Source: Deltaproteobacteria bacterium
GTDB taxonomy: Bacteria; Desulfobacterota; Desulfarculia; Adiutricales; Adiutricaceae
Assembly: GCA_031276865.1 (NCBI GenBank)
Contig: JAISMF010000009.1
Span: forward strand, 1-50,605
Reading direction: 5' to 3'
Length of the DNA: 50,605 nucleotides
The number at the start of each line of letters is the position of its first letter. The first letter of the stretch is position 1. Shown here piece after piece: positions 17,995 through 25,679 of this stretch. The notes beneath the pieces were generated by a model that was not told where the DNA came from, did no database searches, and saw only the letters and a program-made list of their open reading frames with translations. The position numbers and the translations under genes were made by a program.

Positions 17995-19346
17995 CGCTCA
18001 CCGTGGTCGGCGGAGACGGGGACTTTCAAGCCGTCGAATATCCCGAGGTGACGGAGTCCCCCCGCTTCACCTGCGCCTTGGGCGGCGCCTACGGCGCCGC
18101 CCTCGCGACCTTCGGCGCCGTGCCCATCCTCCACTCGGGGGCGGGCTGCGGCATGGCCAACGCCCACGGCATGACCTACGCCGCGGGCCTCAACTCCGGC
18201 GGCGCCTGCGGCACCACCACCACCCCCTGCTCGGGGCTCATCGAGGAGCACGTGGTCTTCGGCGGCGAGGACAAGTTAAGGAGGCTCATTAAAAGCACCC
18301 TCGAACTCATGAAGGGCGAGCTCTTCGTGGTCATCTCCGGCTGCGTGCCGGCGCTCATAGGAGACGACGTGGACTCGGTGGTCGCCGAATTCAAAGACCA
18401 GGCCCCGGTCATCCACGTGAAGAGCTCGGGCTTCGTGGGAAACGCCTATCTGGGCTACGACCTCTACCTGGACGCGGTCATAGACGGCCTCTTGGAGCCC
18501 CCCCGGGCGGTGGAGAAGAGGCTCGTGAACATCTTCGGGATCGTCCCCAACCAGAACGTCTTCTGGAAAGGCGAGCTCAAGGTCTTGAAAAGCCTTTTGG
18601 AAAAAATCGGGGCCAAGGTGAACACCGTCTTTTCGGATTTCGGCTCCCTGGGGAACCTCAAAAGGATCCCCGAGGCCCAGCTGAACATCCTCTTCAACCC
18701 CAACTCGGGGCTTTCCGCCTGCCGGAAGCTAAAGGAGCGCTTCGAAACGCCCTTCTTAAACTTCGGCCGCGTTCCGGTGGGCCCCAAGGAGACGGCGGAG
18801 TTTTTGCGCCTCGCCGGGAAGGCCTTGAAGATCCCCCAAAAGAAGATCGAGGGCGTGATCTTCGAAGAGGAGCGGGACGTTTACCGCCACATGGAGTATC
18901 TAGCCGAGATGTTCATGGTCTCCATGCCCCACGCCTCCGCCGCCTTCATCGGCGACGCCAGGACGGTCGTCTCCCTTCTCCGCTACGGCGTAAACGAGCT
19001 GGGCTGGATACCGTCTTTGGCGATAATCACGGACGATCCGCCCCCGGAAACGCGAGACGAGATCGCGCGGCTCCTCACGGAGGATCTGGAGGTCGCCTTG
19101 AAACCCCGGGTGCTCTTCGAGTACGACTCCCACCGCGTGAGGCTCGCTTTGCGGGAAGAGCCCTTGCAGGTGATCCTGGGGTCCTCTTTGGAGAAGTACA
19201 TAGCCCAAAAGGAGTCCGAGGCCCATCACCTCTCGGTCTCCTTTCCCGTCTACGACCGCTTGGTGGTGGATCGTTCTTACGCCGGGTTTCGGGGGGGCAT
19301 AAACCTTTTGGAGGATATGTCCCAAAACTTCGGGGGACCGCTCTGA
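17991..19346 (+). CDS. NifK-like subunit of a nitrogenase-like reductase
   Basis: Beta-subunit homologue, 451 residues, shorter than nitrogenase NifK, lacking its N-terminal extension. Cys28 (RFTCALGGAYGA), Cys53 (HSGAGCGMAN) and Cys118 (VISGCVPALIGDD) match the spacing of the three P-cluster ligands of NifK. Cys73 and Cys80 are extra. The ATG overlaps the D-like stop (ATGA), so the two subunits are translationally coupled and very likely form an alpha2beta2 complex. There is no second D/K pair (NifEN) in the window. Dark-operative protochlorophyllide and chlorophyllide reductases and CfbCD are related but would not be accompanied by NifB/NifX-type proteins and a NitT/TauT importer. Confidence 0.9.
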   Translation: MTLTVVGGDGDFQAVEYPEVTESPRFTCALGGAYGAALATFGAVPILHSGAGCGMANAHGMTYAAGLNSGGACGTTTTPCSGLIEEHVVFGGEDKLRRLIKSTLELMKGELFVVISGCVPALIGDDVDSVVAEFKDQAPVIHVKSSGFVGNAYLGYDLYLDAVIDGLLEPPRAVEKRLVNIFGIVPNQNVFWKGELKVLKSLLEKIGAKVNTVFSDFGSLGNLKRIPEAQLNILFNPNSGLSACRKLKERFETPFLNFGRVPVGPKETAEFLRLAGKALKIPQKKIEGVIFEEERDVYRHMEYLAEMFMVSMPHASAAFIGDARTVVSLLRYGVNELGWIPSLAIITDDPPPETRDEIARLLTEDLEVALKPRVLFEYDSHRVRLALREEPLQVILGSSLEKYIAQKESEAHHLSVSFPVYDRLVVDRSYAGFRGGINLLEDMSQNFGGPL

Positions 19347-19408
19347 GGCGGTAACCCCAAGCTTTTCCCGTTTCCCTTTTCCGACGACGGTTAAAACAAG
19401 CCCTTTCC

Positions 19409-19452
19409 AGCCCCCCTTTCCGGCGCTCCTTCCGGAGCGCCGGAAAGGGGGC
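19409..19452. other. Very stable hairpin between the K-like and NifB-like genes
   Basis: AGCCCCCCTTTCCGGCGCTCC and GGAGCGCCGGAAAGGGGGCT form a stem of about 20 pairs with one bulge and a TTCC loop. No T-run follows, so it is a weaker candidate for a terminator than for an RNA stability or processing element. It could set different levels for the structural (HDK) and cofactor (B, X) genes. Confidence 0.6.
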
Positions 19453-19625
19453 TTCGCCGGACGGGATTTTAGGGAAGTTTCACCGCTGGAAATTCCCGCG
19501 GGATTTTCCTCCGGAAGCGTGTCTCCCGCCTTGGGCGCGAAGAGACCCGGTATGGGAAATTGATAAGACCGGTATTGGAAATTGAGAAGAAACGTAAGCG
19601 AAGCATAGAAAAAAAACAATACGCC

Positions 19626-19676
19626 GTGGCTCGTAAGCATATCGTTTCAAAATCTTAAAACAGCGGGGATTTTTCG
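19626..19676. repeat. Dispersed 50-base repeat, copy 2
   Basis: It matches 10344-10393. It lies 47 bases before the proposed start of the NifB-like gene. Just upstream (19548-19591) is a 22-base tandem pair built on GACCGGTATTGGAAATTGA. Confidence 0.55.
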
Positions 19677-19722
19677 CCTGTTCGTCTTTTTTTTGGGAAA
19701 ATTTCTATTCCGCGAGGCCCTT

Positions 19723-20577
19723 GTGAACATTTCCGACCACCCCTGCTTTTCCGGCTGCGGCCGGAGCTCCTCCGGAAGGATCCACCTTCCCGTGGCGCCC
19801 TTTTGCAACATCTTCTGCCGCTTCTGCTCCCGGGCCTACTCCCAAGGGCTCTCCATGCCCGGAAACGCCCGGACGCTTTTAAACCCCGAGGACGCCCTCT
19901 CGGTCATGGACAAGGCCCTGAAACTCTGCCCGGAGATCCGCGTGGCCGGGGTGGCGGGTCCGGGGGATCCCCTGGCCGGCCCCGAGGCCCTGGAAGCCTT
20001 AAGGCTCGTGAAAAGGGAGCATCCGGACGTCATCTCCTGCCTTTCCACCAACGGCCTCGCCCTGCCGGAGAGGATGGAGGAGATTCTGGAGGCGGGAGTG
20101 CAGTCCCTCACCGTCACGGTGAACGCCCTGGATCCGGAGATACTCCTTAAAGTCAACCGTGGGATAATTTTAAACAACCAGTTCATCGGCGGAATCCAAG
20201 CGCAGGAGATTCTGATTTCCGCCCAGGAGAGGGGTATACGGGCGGCCGTGGACAATTCCATCGCGGTCAAGATTAACACCGTCCTCATCCCGGAGATAAA
20301 CGGGCGCCATATCGAGGACGTGGCCGCCAGGGCCTCCGACTGGGGGGCCGCGATGATGAACGTGATCCCCCTCATCCCCGCCCGGGAGTTCAAGGGTTTC
20401 AAAGCCCCCGCTCCCGAAGAGCACCTCCGGGCGGTGGAGGCGGCGGAAAGGCGGCTGCCCGTGAAATTGAACTGCCGGCGCTGCCGGGCGGACGCCTGCG
20501 GCGTGCCCGGGGTTTCCGACTTTTCCGGAGAGCTCTACGGGGATCTAAGGGTTTCCGAGACCTTCTCCCACGGCTGA
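19723..20577 (+). CDS. NifB-like radical SAM protein
   Basis: A radical SAM enzyme of the NifB core type. In nitrogenase systems NifB builds the carbide-centred 8Fe core (NifB-co) from two 4Fe-4S clusters. Motifs: HPCFSGCGRSSSGRIHLPVA, the CxxxCxxC signature in CNIFCRFC, the GxGDPL SAM region VAGPGDPL, VNTVLIPEIN-like strand KINTVLIPEING, and the C-terminal CRRCRADACGVPG that matches the NifB CRQCRADA motif and holds further cluster ligands. The fused NifX domain of many NifB proteins is absent; a separate NifX-like gene follows. GTG 19723 is chosen because GAGG lies just upstream. A TTG at 19693 would add 10 residues. Its presence argues that the HDK-like enzyme uses a NifB-derived cofactor. 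Confidence 0.9.
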   Translation: MNISDHPCFSGCGRSSSGRIHLPVAPFCNIFCRFCSRAYSQGLSMPGNARTLLNPEDALSVMDKALKLCPEIRVAGVAGPGDPLAGPEALEALRLVKREHPDVISCLSTNGLALPERMEEILEAGVQSLTVTVNALDPEILLKVNRGIILNNQFIGGIQAQEILISAQERGIRAAVDNSIAVKINTVLIPEINGRHIEDVAARASDWGAAMMNVIPLIPAREFKGFKAPAPEEHLRAVEAAERRLPVKLNCRRCRADACGVPGVSDFSGELYGDLRVSETFSHG

Positions 20578-20717
20578 GGCCGGAAAAAAGGGGAAACGGC
20601 CGGAAAGAAAACACAGAAACGGACGCCAAATTAAAAGAAACGGAAACGAAATTCAAAAAAACCGGACGGACGACTAAAAATAACCGGACGGAAAAGGGAA
20701 GAAGACGGGAGGAAAGC

Positions 20718-21089
20718 GTGAGCGCGAAAGGACCGTATAGGAAAAAGGCCTTCCGCCCCGAAAGGGTGGCGGTGGCCAGCGGAAGCGGGGAGCGCGTGGA
20801 CGCCTGCTTCGGGAAATGCCCAAGTTTCCGGATTTACTCTTTGGAGAACAAGGACGGGGCCTATTTCTACTCCTTAACCGAGGAGCGCCCGGGGGTCCCC
20901 CCCTGCCGGGACGGGGAGCACGACCAGGGACTCCTGGATAAAACGGCCGGTCTTTTAAGCGACTGCCAGATGGTCTTGGCGGGGAGAATCGGCCCCGGCG
21001 CCATGAAGGCCTTAAGCGATCGGGGGATCATGGGTCTTCCGGTCGCTCTCTTGGTGAAAGACGCTCTGGCGCGCCTGGCCGGAGACTAA
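20718..21089 (+). CDS. NifX/NafY-like dinitrogenase cofactor-domain protein
   Basis: A 123-residue single-domain protein of the dinitrogenase iron-molybdenum cofactor biosynthesis (NifX/NafY/NifB C-terminal) family, which binds NifB-co or finished cofactor during transfer. Features are VAVASGSGERVDACFGKCPS, resembling the family start 'vAvas.dG..vd.HFG.a..f', and a C-terminal GPGAMKALSDRGIMGLP. The HFG His is replaced by Cys (ACFG), and further Cys residues (Cys34, Cys63, Cys82 approximately) may bind metal. GTG start at 20718 follows GGGAGGAAA. It ends the HDK-B-X set and is followed by a strong terminator. Confidence 0.82.
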   Translation: MSAKGPYRKKAFRPERVAVASGSGERVDACFGKCPSFRIYSLENKDGAYFYSLTEERPGVPPCRDGEHDQGLLDKTAGLLSDCQMVLAGRIGPGAMKALSDRGIMGLPVALLVKDALARLAGD

Positions 21090-21164
21090 AAAAATTTTTT
21101 CGCTAAAGCGCCCCCGGGGATGGCGGGGGCGGTAAAGGTCGTTTCCGGCGTTTTTCTATGGGGG

Positions 21165-21220
21165 GGCGCGGGGGGCGGGGGGGATAAAAATCCCCTCCGG
21201 CCCCCCCCGCGCCTTTTTTT
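21165..21220 (+). terminator. Strong terminator after the NifX-like gene
   Basis: GGGCGCGGGGGGC... pairs with GCCCCCCCCGCGCC across an ATAAAAAT loop region and is followed by T7. It closes the HDK-B-X transcript and separates it from the permease genes, which then need their own promoter or read-through. Confidence 0.75.
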
Positions 21221-21727
21221 CCCGAGTCTTGTTTTCCCGCGCCTTGTTTCCCCCGGGAGCTAGGCGGGCGGGACGAGCGGGTCCAAGTCGCTCCTTCCGC
21301 CTGAAAAACAACCGCCCTCAAAACCGCCGCTAAAAAAGTTCCGCTTCGTAAAGCCCTCAGTCGGGAACGTTTTTCCCCAATACGAGGCTCCCTCGCCGCG
21401 GCGGGGGGCGAACGACGGCGGTGAAAAATTTTGGAAAAATTCGTCCCCTTCGAAATTTTAATCGCTCACGGATCGTGGCGCCTTCGTCGTTTCGGGGACG
21501 CTTCATTGACGACGATAATTGACGACGCTCCTAAAAAGATTGTTTTCAAGGGCTGAGGCGATTTAAATCCCGGGACGCTTTTTTCCCGGGGGTTGTCTTC
21601 TTTTAAACGCCCTCCGGCCTTGGGGACCTCGCCTTGAAAGGCGGTCTCTTTAAAGGAGGCGCGTCCGGCCGCGGCCGGACGGCGGCCGCCAAAAAAGGCG
21701 TTTTCAACCAAAGATTAAGGAGGAAAG
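21221..21727. other. Spacer before the permease cluster
   Basis: No gene seen. It holds a tandem ATTGACGACG pair (about 21504-21528) and a CCCGGGA...TTTCCCGGG hairpin (21569-21590). Either could regulate the permease cluster. AAGGAGGAAAG just before 21728 is the ribosome binding site of permease 1. Confidence 0.4.
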
Positions 21728-22585
21728 ATGTCTGGCGTTTCCACCCGAGGCCCGGCTTTCAGCACCGCCGGGGCGGGATTCTCCACCGTGGATAGGGTCC
21801 AGGGAGTCAAAGGGGAGGATTTGTCCTTCAACCGGCGCGTCATGAGCTGGTACGGGATCATCGCCTTCCTCCTTTTATGGCAGCTGGCGCCTTTCGTGGG
21901 TCTGACCGACAGGCGTTTTTTGCCGCCCGTCTCCGACATCGTCCTGGACGCCTTGAAACTCGTCTTGAACGGGGAGCTCTTTCTGCACATCGCGAGCTCG
22001 TGTCAGAGGGTGTTAATCGGCCTCTTTTTGGCGCTCCTGGTGGCCGTCCCCTTGGGGGTCTCCCTCTCCGGCCTGCTTCCCCGGGTGACCAAATTCGTGA
22101 AACCCCTTCTGGTTTTTTTGGGGAACATCAACCCCTTCGCCCTCTTCCCCCTCTTCATCCTCCTTTTCGGGGTGGGGGAGGTGGCCAAGCTGGCCATAAT
22201 CTTCTGGTCCAGCGTGTTTCCCATCTTAAACTTCACCATCTACGGGGTGAGCCAGGTGGACCCGCTCTTAATCAAGGCCGCCCGCGGCATGGGGGCCGGC
22301 GAAAGAGAGATTTTTTGGAAGGTGGTGATCCCCGGGGCGCTGCCCGCGGTCTTCACCGGCTTCAAGCTGGGGGCCACCACGGCCTTCCTCTTCCTCATCG
22401 CGGCCGAGATGCTTTCGGCCAACTCGGGTCTGGGCTACCTCGTCCACAACGCCTCCATGAACTACTACATACCGCGGATCTACGTGGGCGTCCTGGGGAT
22501 AGCCATTTTGGGCATGGGGTTCACCCAGCTCATCAACAAAGCGGAAAAGATCATCCTGGGTTACCGGGAGGAGGTTAAGGTCTGA
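21728..22585 (+). CDS. NitT/TauT-type ABC transporter permease 1
   Basis: A 285-residue inner-membrane permease of the SsuC/TauC class with about six membrane helices after a polar start of about 35 residues. The conserved cytoplasmic loop that contacts the ATPase is visible as KAARGMGAGEREIFWKVVIP (near residue 180), followed by ALPAVFTGFKLG. Strong AAGGAGGAAAG ribosome site. The stop overlaps the ATG of permease 2 (TGATG), so they are co-translated. The C-terminal half (IAAEMLSANSGLGYLVHNAS) matches the family. The substrate is unknown. It probably pairs with one of the three other permeases and the ATPase at 12889. Confidence 0.92.
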   Translation: MSGVSTRGPAFSTAGAGFSTVDRVQGVKGEDLSFNRRVMSWYGIIAFLLLWQLAPFVGLTDRRFLPPVSDIVLDALKLVLNGELFLHIASSCQRVLIGLFLALLVAVPLGVSLSGLLPRVTKFVKPLLVFLGNINPFALFPLFILLFGVGEVAKLAIIFWSSVFPILNFTIYGVSQVDPLLIKAARGMGAGEREIFWKVVIPGALPAVFTGFKLGATTAFLFLIAAEMLSANSGLGYLVHNASMNYYIPRIYVGVLGIAILGMGFTQLINKAEKIILGYREEVKV

Positions 22586-23370
22586 TGACGGCGATCCACG
22601 ATTTTCTCACCCGCGCCTTCTACAAGTGCGGAAGCCTCGTTTTATTCGTCCTCCTCTGGCAACTGGCCTGTTCCACGGGACTCGCCCCGGAGACCTTCGT
22701 GGCCTCGCCCGCGGTCATTGTGAAAACCCTCTGGATCTACCTCTGGGACGGGTCGCTGTACAAGCACTCGGTCATCTCCTTGTCCCGGGCCTTCACGGGT
22801 TTCGCCTTGGCGACCCTGGTGGGCGTGCCTTTGGGTTTCCTTTTAGGAGGCTGGTTTAAAAGTTTCGAGCGGATAATCGGCCCCCTCCTCTACTTTTTAG
22901 CCCAGTTCAACCCCTTCGCGCTGTTCTCCGTCTTCCTTCTGCTTTTCGGCATCGGGGAGTTCTCCAAGGTGGCCATGATTTTCTGGGTCTCCATCTGGCC
23001 GGTTTTATACAACGCCTCTTTGGGGATCCGTTCGGTGGACCCGGCGCAGGTGAAGGTCGCGAGGTCCTTGGGGAGCTCCAAATTCACGCTTTTGTGGAAG
23101 ATAGTGATCCCCTCGTCCGCGGCGTACCTCTTCGCGGGGCTGAGGCTCTCCGCCGGCACGGCCTTTTTCATGCTCATTCCGGCCGAGATGATGGGGGCCT
23201 CCCGGGGCCTGGGCTGGCTCATCATAAACGCCCAGGTGAACTACCTCATACCCCGGCTCTACGCCGGCACCCTGGTCATCGTGATCTTCGGCTTTTTAAT
23301 CGACTACCTTTTCCGTTTTCTTGAATGGAGGCTCGTGGGCTGGAAGCGGCCGGAGGCGGCGCTTTCATGA
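22585..23370 (+). CDS. NitT/TauT-type ABC transporter permease 2
   Basis: 261 residues, about six membrane helices. The ATPase-contact loop is VKVARSLGSSKFTLLWKIVI, with the downstream SSAAYLFAGLRLS and IPAEMMGASRGLGWLIINAQ. It starts one base into the permease 1 stop codon and overlaps permease 3 by four bases, so the three permeases form one coupled unit. It is clearly different in sequence from the others, which suggests heterodimeric channels and not simple duplicates. Confidence 0.92.
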   Translation: MTAIHDFLTRAFYKCGSLVLFVLLWQLACSTGLAPETFVASPAVIVKTLWIYLWDGSLYKHSVISLSRAFTGFALATLVGVPLGFLLGGWFKSFERIIGPLLYFLAQFNPFALFSVFLLLFGIGEFSKVAMIFWVSIWPVLYNASLGIRSVDPAQVKVARSLGSSKFTLLWKIVIPSSAAYLFAGLRLSAGTAFFMLIPAEMMGASRGLGWLIINAQVNYLIPRLYAGTLVIVIFGFLIDYLFRFLEWRLVGWKRPEAALS

Positions 23371-24308
23371 GGGCCGTGAAGGGCTTTCTGGGGCGCCACG
23401 CCATCGTGATCGCCCTTTTATGCCTCTGGGAGCTCTCGTCCCGGCTGAACTGGACGGATAGCTCGTATCTCCCCCCTCCCAGCGTCGTGGCGGAAACCGT
23501 TTTCGAGATGTGGAACCGGGTGAATCTCTTCATGCACCTCATGGTCTCCCTTTTTCGGGTGCTGGCCTCCCTCCTCCTCGCCTCGGCGTTGGGGATCCTT
23601 TCGGCCCGGCTGCTTTCCGGACTTTTAAAGGGGGCCTACCCCTGGCTGGAGAGCCTCTTCAAGGTCTCCGCCCTGGTGAACCCCTACTGCCTCTTTCCCC
23701 TCTTCATCGTCTTTTTTGGTCCGGGGGAGTACGCGAAGATAGCCGTTTTAAGCTGGGTGTCTTTTTGGCCCGTATTTTTCAACTCGTACACGGCCTTTAA
23801 AAACGTCGACCCTCTGCTCGTCAAAACCGCCCGGTCCATGGGGGCCTCGGGCGCCTCGATCTTTTTCCAGGTGACCCTCCCCCAGTCGCTGCCCTCGGTT
23901 TTCAACGGGATAAGGGTGGGGGTGCAGATGGCCTTCTTCATCCTCATCGCCGCCGAGATGACCGGGGCGGTGGCGGGTCTGGGCTGGATCGTGCACAGCG
24001 CCGGGGCCTTGAACCAGGTGGACCGGATCTACGGGGCGGGGCTCTTGATAGTCCTTTCGGGCTTCTTTTTAAACCGCTTCTTAAACTACCTCGACCGCGG
24101 GCTCTTCTTCTGGAAGGAGACGGATACCCCCCCAAATGCGGCGGACGCCCTGGAAAGGCCGGTGAAACCCTTGAGCGCCTTGAAGCTCTCCTTTATCGGT
24201 TTCGCGGTCTTCCTGGTGATGGCCCTTGGCGTCTACCAGCTCTACCGGGCGGAGATCATGCTAAACGACCCCTCCGTCGTGCCGGAGTACAGGATCTGGA
24301 CGGAGTGA
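23367..24308 (+). CDS. NitT/TauT-type ABC transporter permease 3 with extra C-terminal helix
   Basis: The ATG at 23367 overlaps the permease 2 stop (ATGA). An earlier start at 23325 lies inside permease 2 and is unlikely. The 313-residue protein has the contact loop VKTARSMGASGASIFFQVTL and IAAEMTGAVAGLGWIVHSAG. After the usual last helix it carries an added polar segment and a further hydrophobic stretch (LSFIGFAVFLVMALGVYQLY) ending in a short acidic tail that would be periplasmic or cytoplasmic depending on topology. The added helix is unusual for this class. Confidence 0.9.
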   Translation: MRAVKGFLGRHAIVIALLCLWELSSRLNWTDSSYLPPPSVVAETVFEMWNRVNLFMHLMVSLFRVLASLLLASALGILSARLLSGLLKGAYPWLESLFKVSALVNPYCLFPLFIVFFGPGEYAKIAVLSWVSFWPVFFNSYTAFKNVDPLLVKTARSMGASGASIFFQVTLPQSLPSVFNGIRVGVQMAFFILIAAEMTGAVAGLGWIVHSAGALNQVDRIYGAGLLIVLSGFFLNRFLNYLDRGLFFWKETDTPPNAADALERPVKPLSALKLSFIGFAVFLVMALGVYQLYRAEIMLNDPSVVPEYRIWTE

Positions 24309-24636
24309 ACCCTCCGCCCGCTGGCCCGCGTTGAAGATCCGGGCCTCGCGGAAAGAGAGGGGGGGGCGGATTAACGAAAAAAAGGGGGGGCGGGGAAGCG
24401 CGGGGCCGCGCTCGGCCGTAAAATTAACGAAACGAAATCGGCGAAAAAAACTCTCAGGAAAAGACGAGGGGCGTTCACCCCGCCCCGCGAGAACCCTCCG
24501 GGGCCTTTCATAGGCCCCCCCGGGCTTTTCAGGGGAACCCCCGGGCTTTTCGGAGGAAACCCCTCCGGGCTTTTCATGGGAATAAACCAGAAAGAGGAGC
24601 TCCTCCGGCGAATCCCGCTCCGGCGGACGAGGCTTT
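24309..24636. other. Spacer between permeases 3 and 4, with tandem repeats
   Basis: No gene supported. Purine-rich first half; the second half carries the tandem repeat listed next. The minus-strand frames here show repeated KSPGG or EKPGG peptides, but these only mirror the DNA repeat. Confidence 0.45.
24496..24582. repeat. Tandem repeat of about 22 bases, four units
   Basis: Four imperfect units around CCCCCGGGCTTTTC: CCGGGGCCTTTC, CCCGGGCTTTTCAGGGG, CCCGGGCTTTTCGGAGG and CCGGGCTTTTCATGGG. Each unit can form a small CCCC...GGGG stem-loop. It lies just before permease 4 and may affect its expression or simply be unstable DNA. Confidence 0.6.
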
Positions 24637-25404
24637 ATGAGTTTTCTGAAAAAATACCTGGCCGTTTTGGTCTTCCTCCTCCTCTGGGAGTTCTTAAGCC
24701 GCGCGGCCGTCGTCAACCCCGTGTTCTTTCCGCCCTTAAGCGAGATTCTCCAAACGATTTTCCGCATGCTTGAAACCGGCGAGATGGAGCGGCACGCCGG
24801 GATAAGCCTCTGGAGGGCCCTTTCGGGTTTCTCCCTCGCGGTCCTGGTCGGAGCGCCCCTGGGGCTCTTTCTGGGAAGCCGGCCCGGCTCCGTGAGGCGG
24901 ATCTTCGACGTTCCCTTGGAGCTTTTCTCGCAGCTGAACCCCTTTCTGCTCTTCCACATCCTGATCCTCTTCATGGGCATAGGCGAGGCCCCCAAGGTGA
25001 CCTTGGTGTTCTTCACCTGCCTCTGGCCGGTCGCCTTCAGCTCCATGAGCGGCGCCCAGAGCGTGAACCCCCTTCTCGTGAAATCCGGCCGCGCCTTCGG
25101 TTTGAAGGGCTTCGCCCTTTTCAGGAAGATAATATTTCCCGCCGCCTCCCCCTTCATCTTCCTGGGGCTGCAGATGGGGATCTTCTACAGCCTCTTCATG
25201 CTCATCGCCGCCGAGATGATGGGCGCCTCCAGCGGACTCGGGTTTTTGTCCATGAACAGCCAGGAGACCTTTCAGCTGAAGAAGATGTACGCCGCGGTCC
25301 TGGTGATAGCCTTCCTGGGGCTCCTTTTGGATTTCCTGGTTTCCCTCCTCGGGAAGGCCTTTCTTCCGCCGGTCGAGGGAGTTCTCTCCCGCGCGGAGAA
25401 TTAG
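24637..25404 (+). CDS. NitT/TauT-type ABC transporter permease 4
   Basis: 255 residues, about six membrane helices. The contact loop is VKSGRAFGLKGFALFRKIIF, with IAAEMMGASSGLGFLSMNSQ. It lies 328 bases after permease 3, so it may be regulated separately, and 276 bases before SBP 2, its likely partner. An unrelated small start codon (24576) exists in the spacer but is out of context; ATG 24637 gives the usual permease N-terminus with a first helix from about residue 8. Confidence 0.9.
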   Translation: MSFLKKYLAVLVFLLLWEFLSRAAVVNPVFFPPLSEILQTIFRMLETGEMERHAGISLWRALSGFSLAVLVGAPLGLFLGSRPGSVRRIFDVPLELFSQLNPFLLFHILILFMGIGEAPKVTLVFFTCLWPVAFSSMSGAQSVNPLLVKSGRAFGLKGFALFRKIIFPAASPFIFLGLQMGIFYSLFMLIAAEMMGASSGLGFLSMNSQETFQLKKMYAAVLVIAFLGLLLDFLVSLLGKAFLPPVEGVLSRAEN

Positions 25405-25679
25405 CCCCGTCCGGAAAGAGGAGCGGCCTTGGCCTTTTCCGGATTTCGCTTGAAAAAAATCATCCGCGTCTTAAACGTTTTCAAGCCCCCCTTTCGGGGC
25501 TTGAGCCGGGATCTAATCGAAGCCTTTCGGCCGGGGCGCGTTTTTCGGCTTTGAAAGGCGCCCCTCGAAAAAGGAACAACGACCACCCAAACCCATAGCC
25601 GGCGCGAACCGCGCCGGCGCCCGCGAAGGCTGGGACGAATCCCCGTCTTCTAAAAAAATAAATCCAATAGAGATCCGTC

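Noticed and set aside
15249..19346. True nitrogenase (nifHDK) or protochlorophyllide reductase
   Set aside because: The D/K proteins are shorter or divergent, there is no NifEN pair or other nif gene, and no chlorophyll genes are present. NifB/NifX-type partners argue against a tetrapyrrole reductase.
24496..24582. CRISPR array
   Set aside because: Units are short (about 22 bases), contiguous and without spacers. No other regularly spaced repeats and no cas genes are in the window.
24261..25157. Minus-strand frame with EKPGG/KSPGG repeats
   Set aside because: The peptide repeat only mirrors the tandem DNA repeat at 24496-24582 and the rest is antisense to permease 4.
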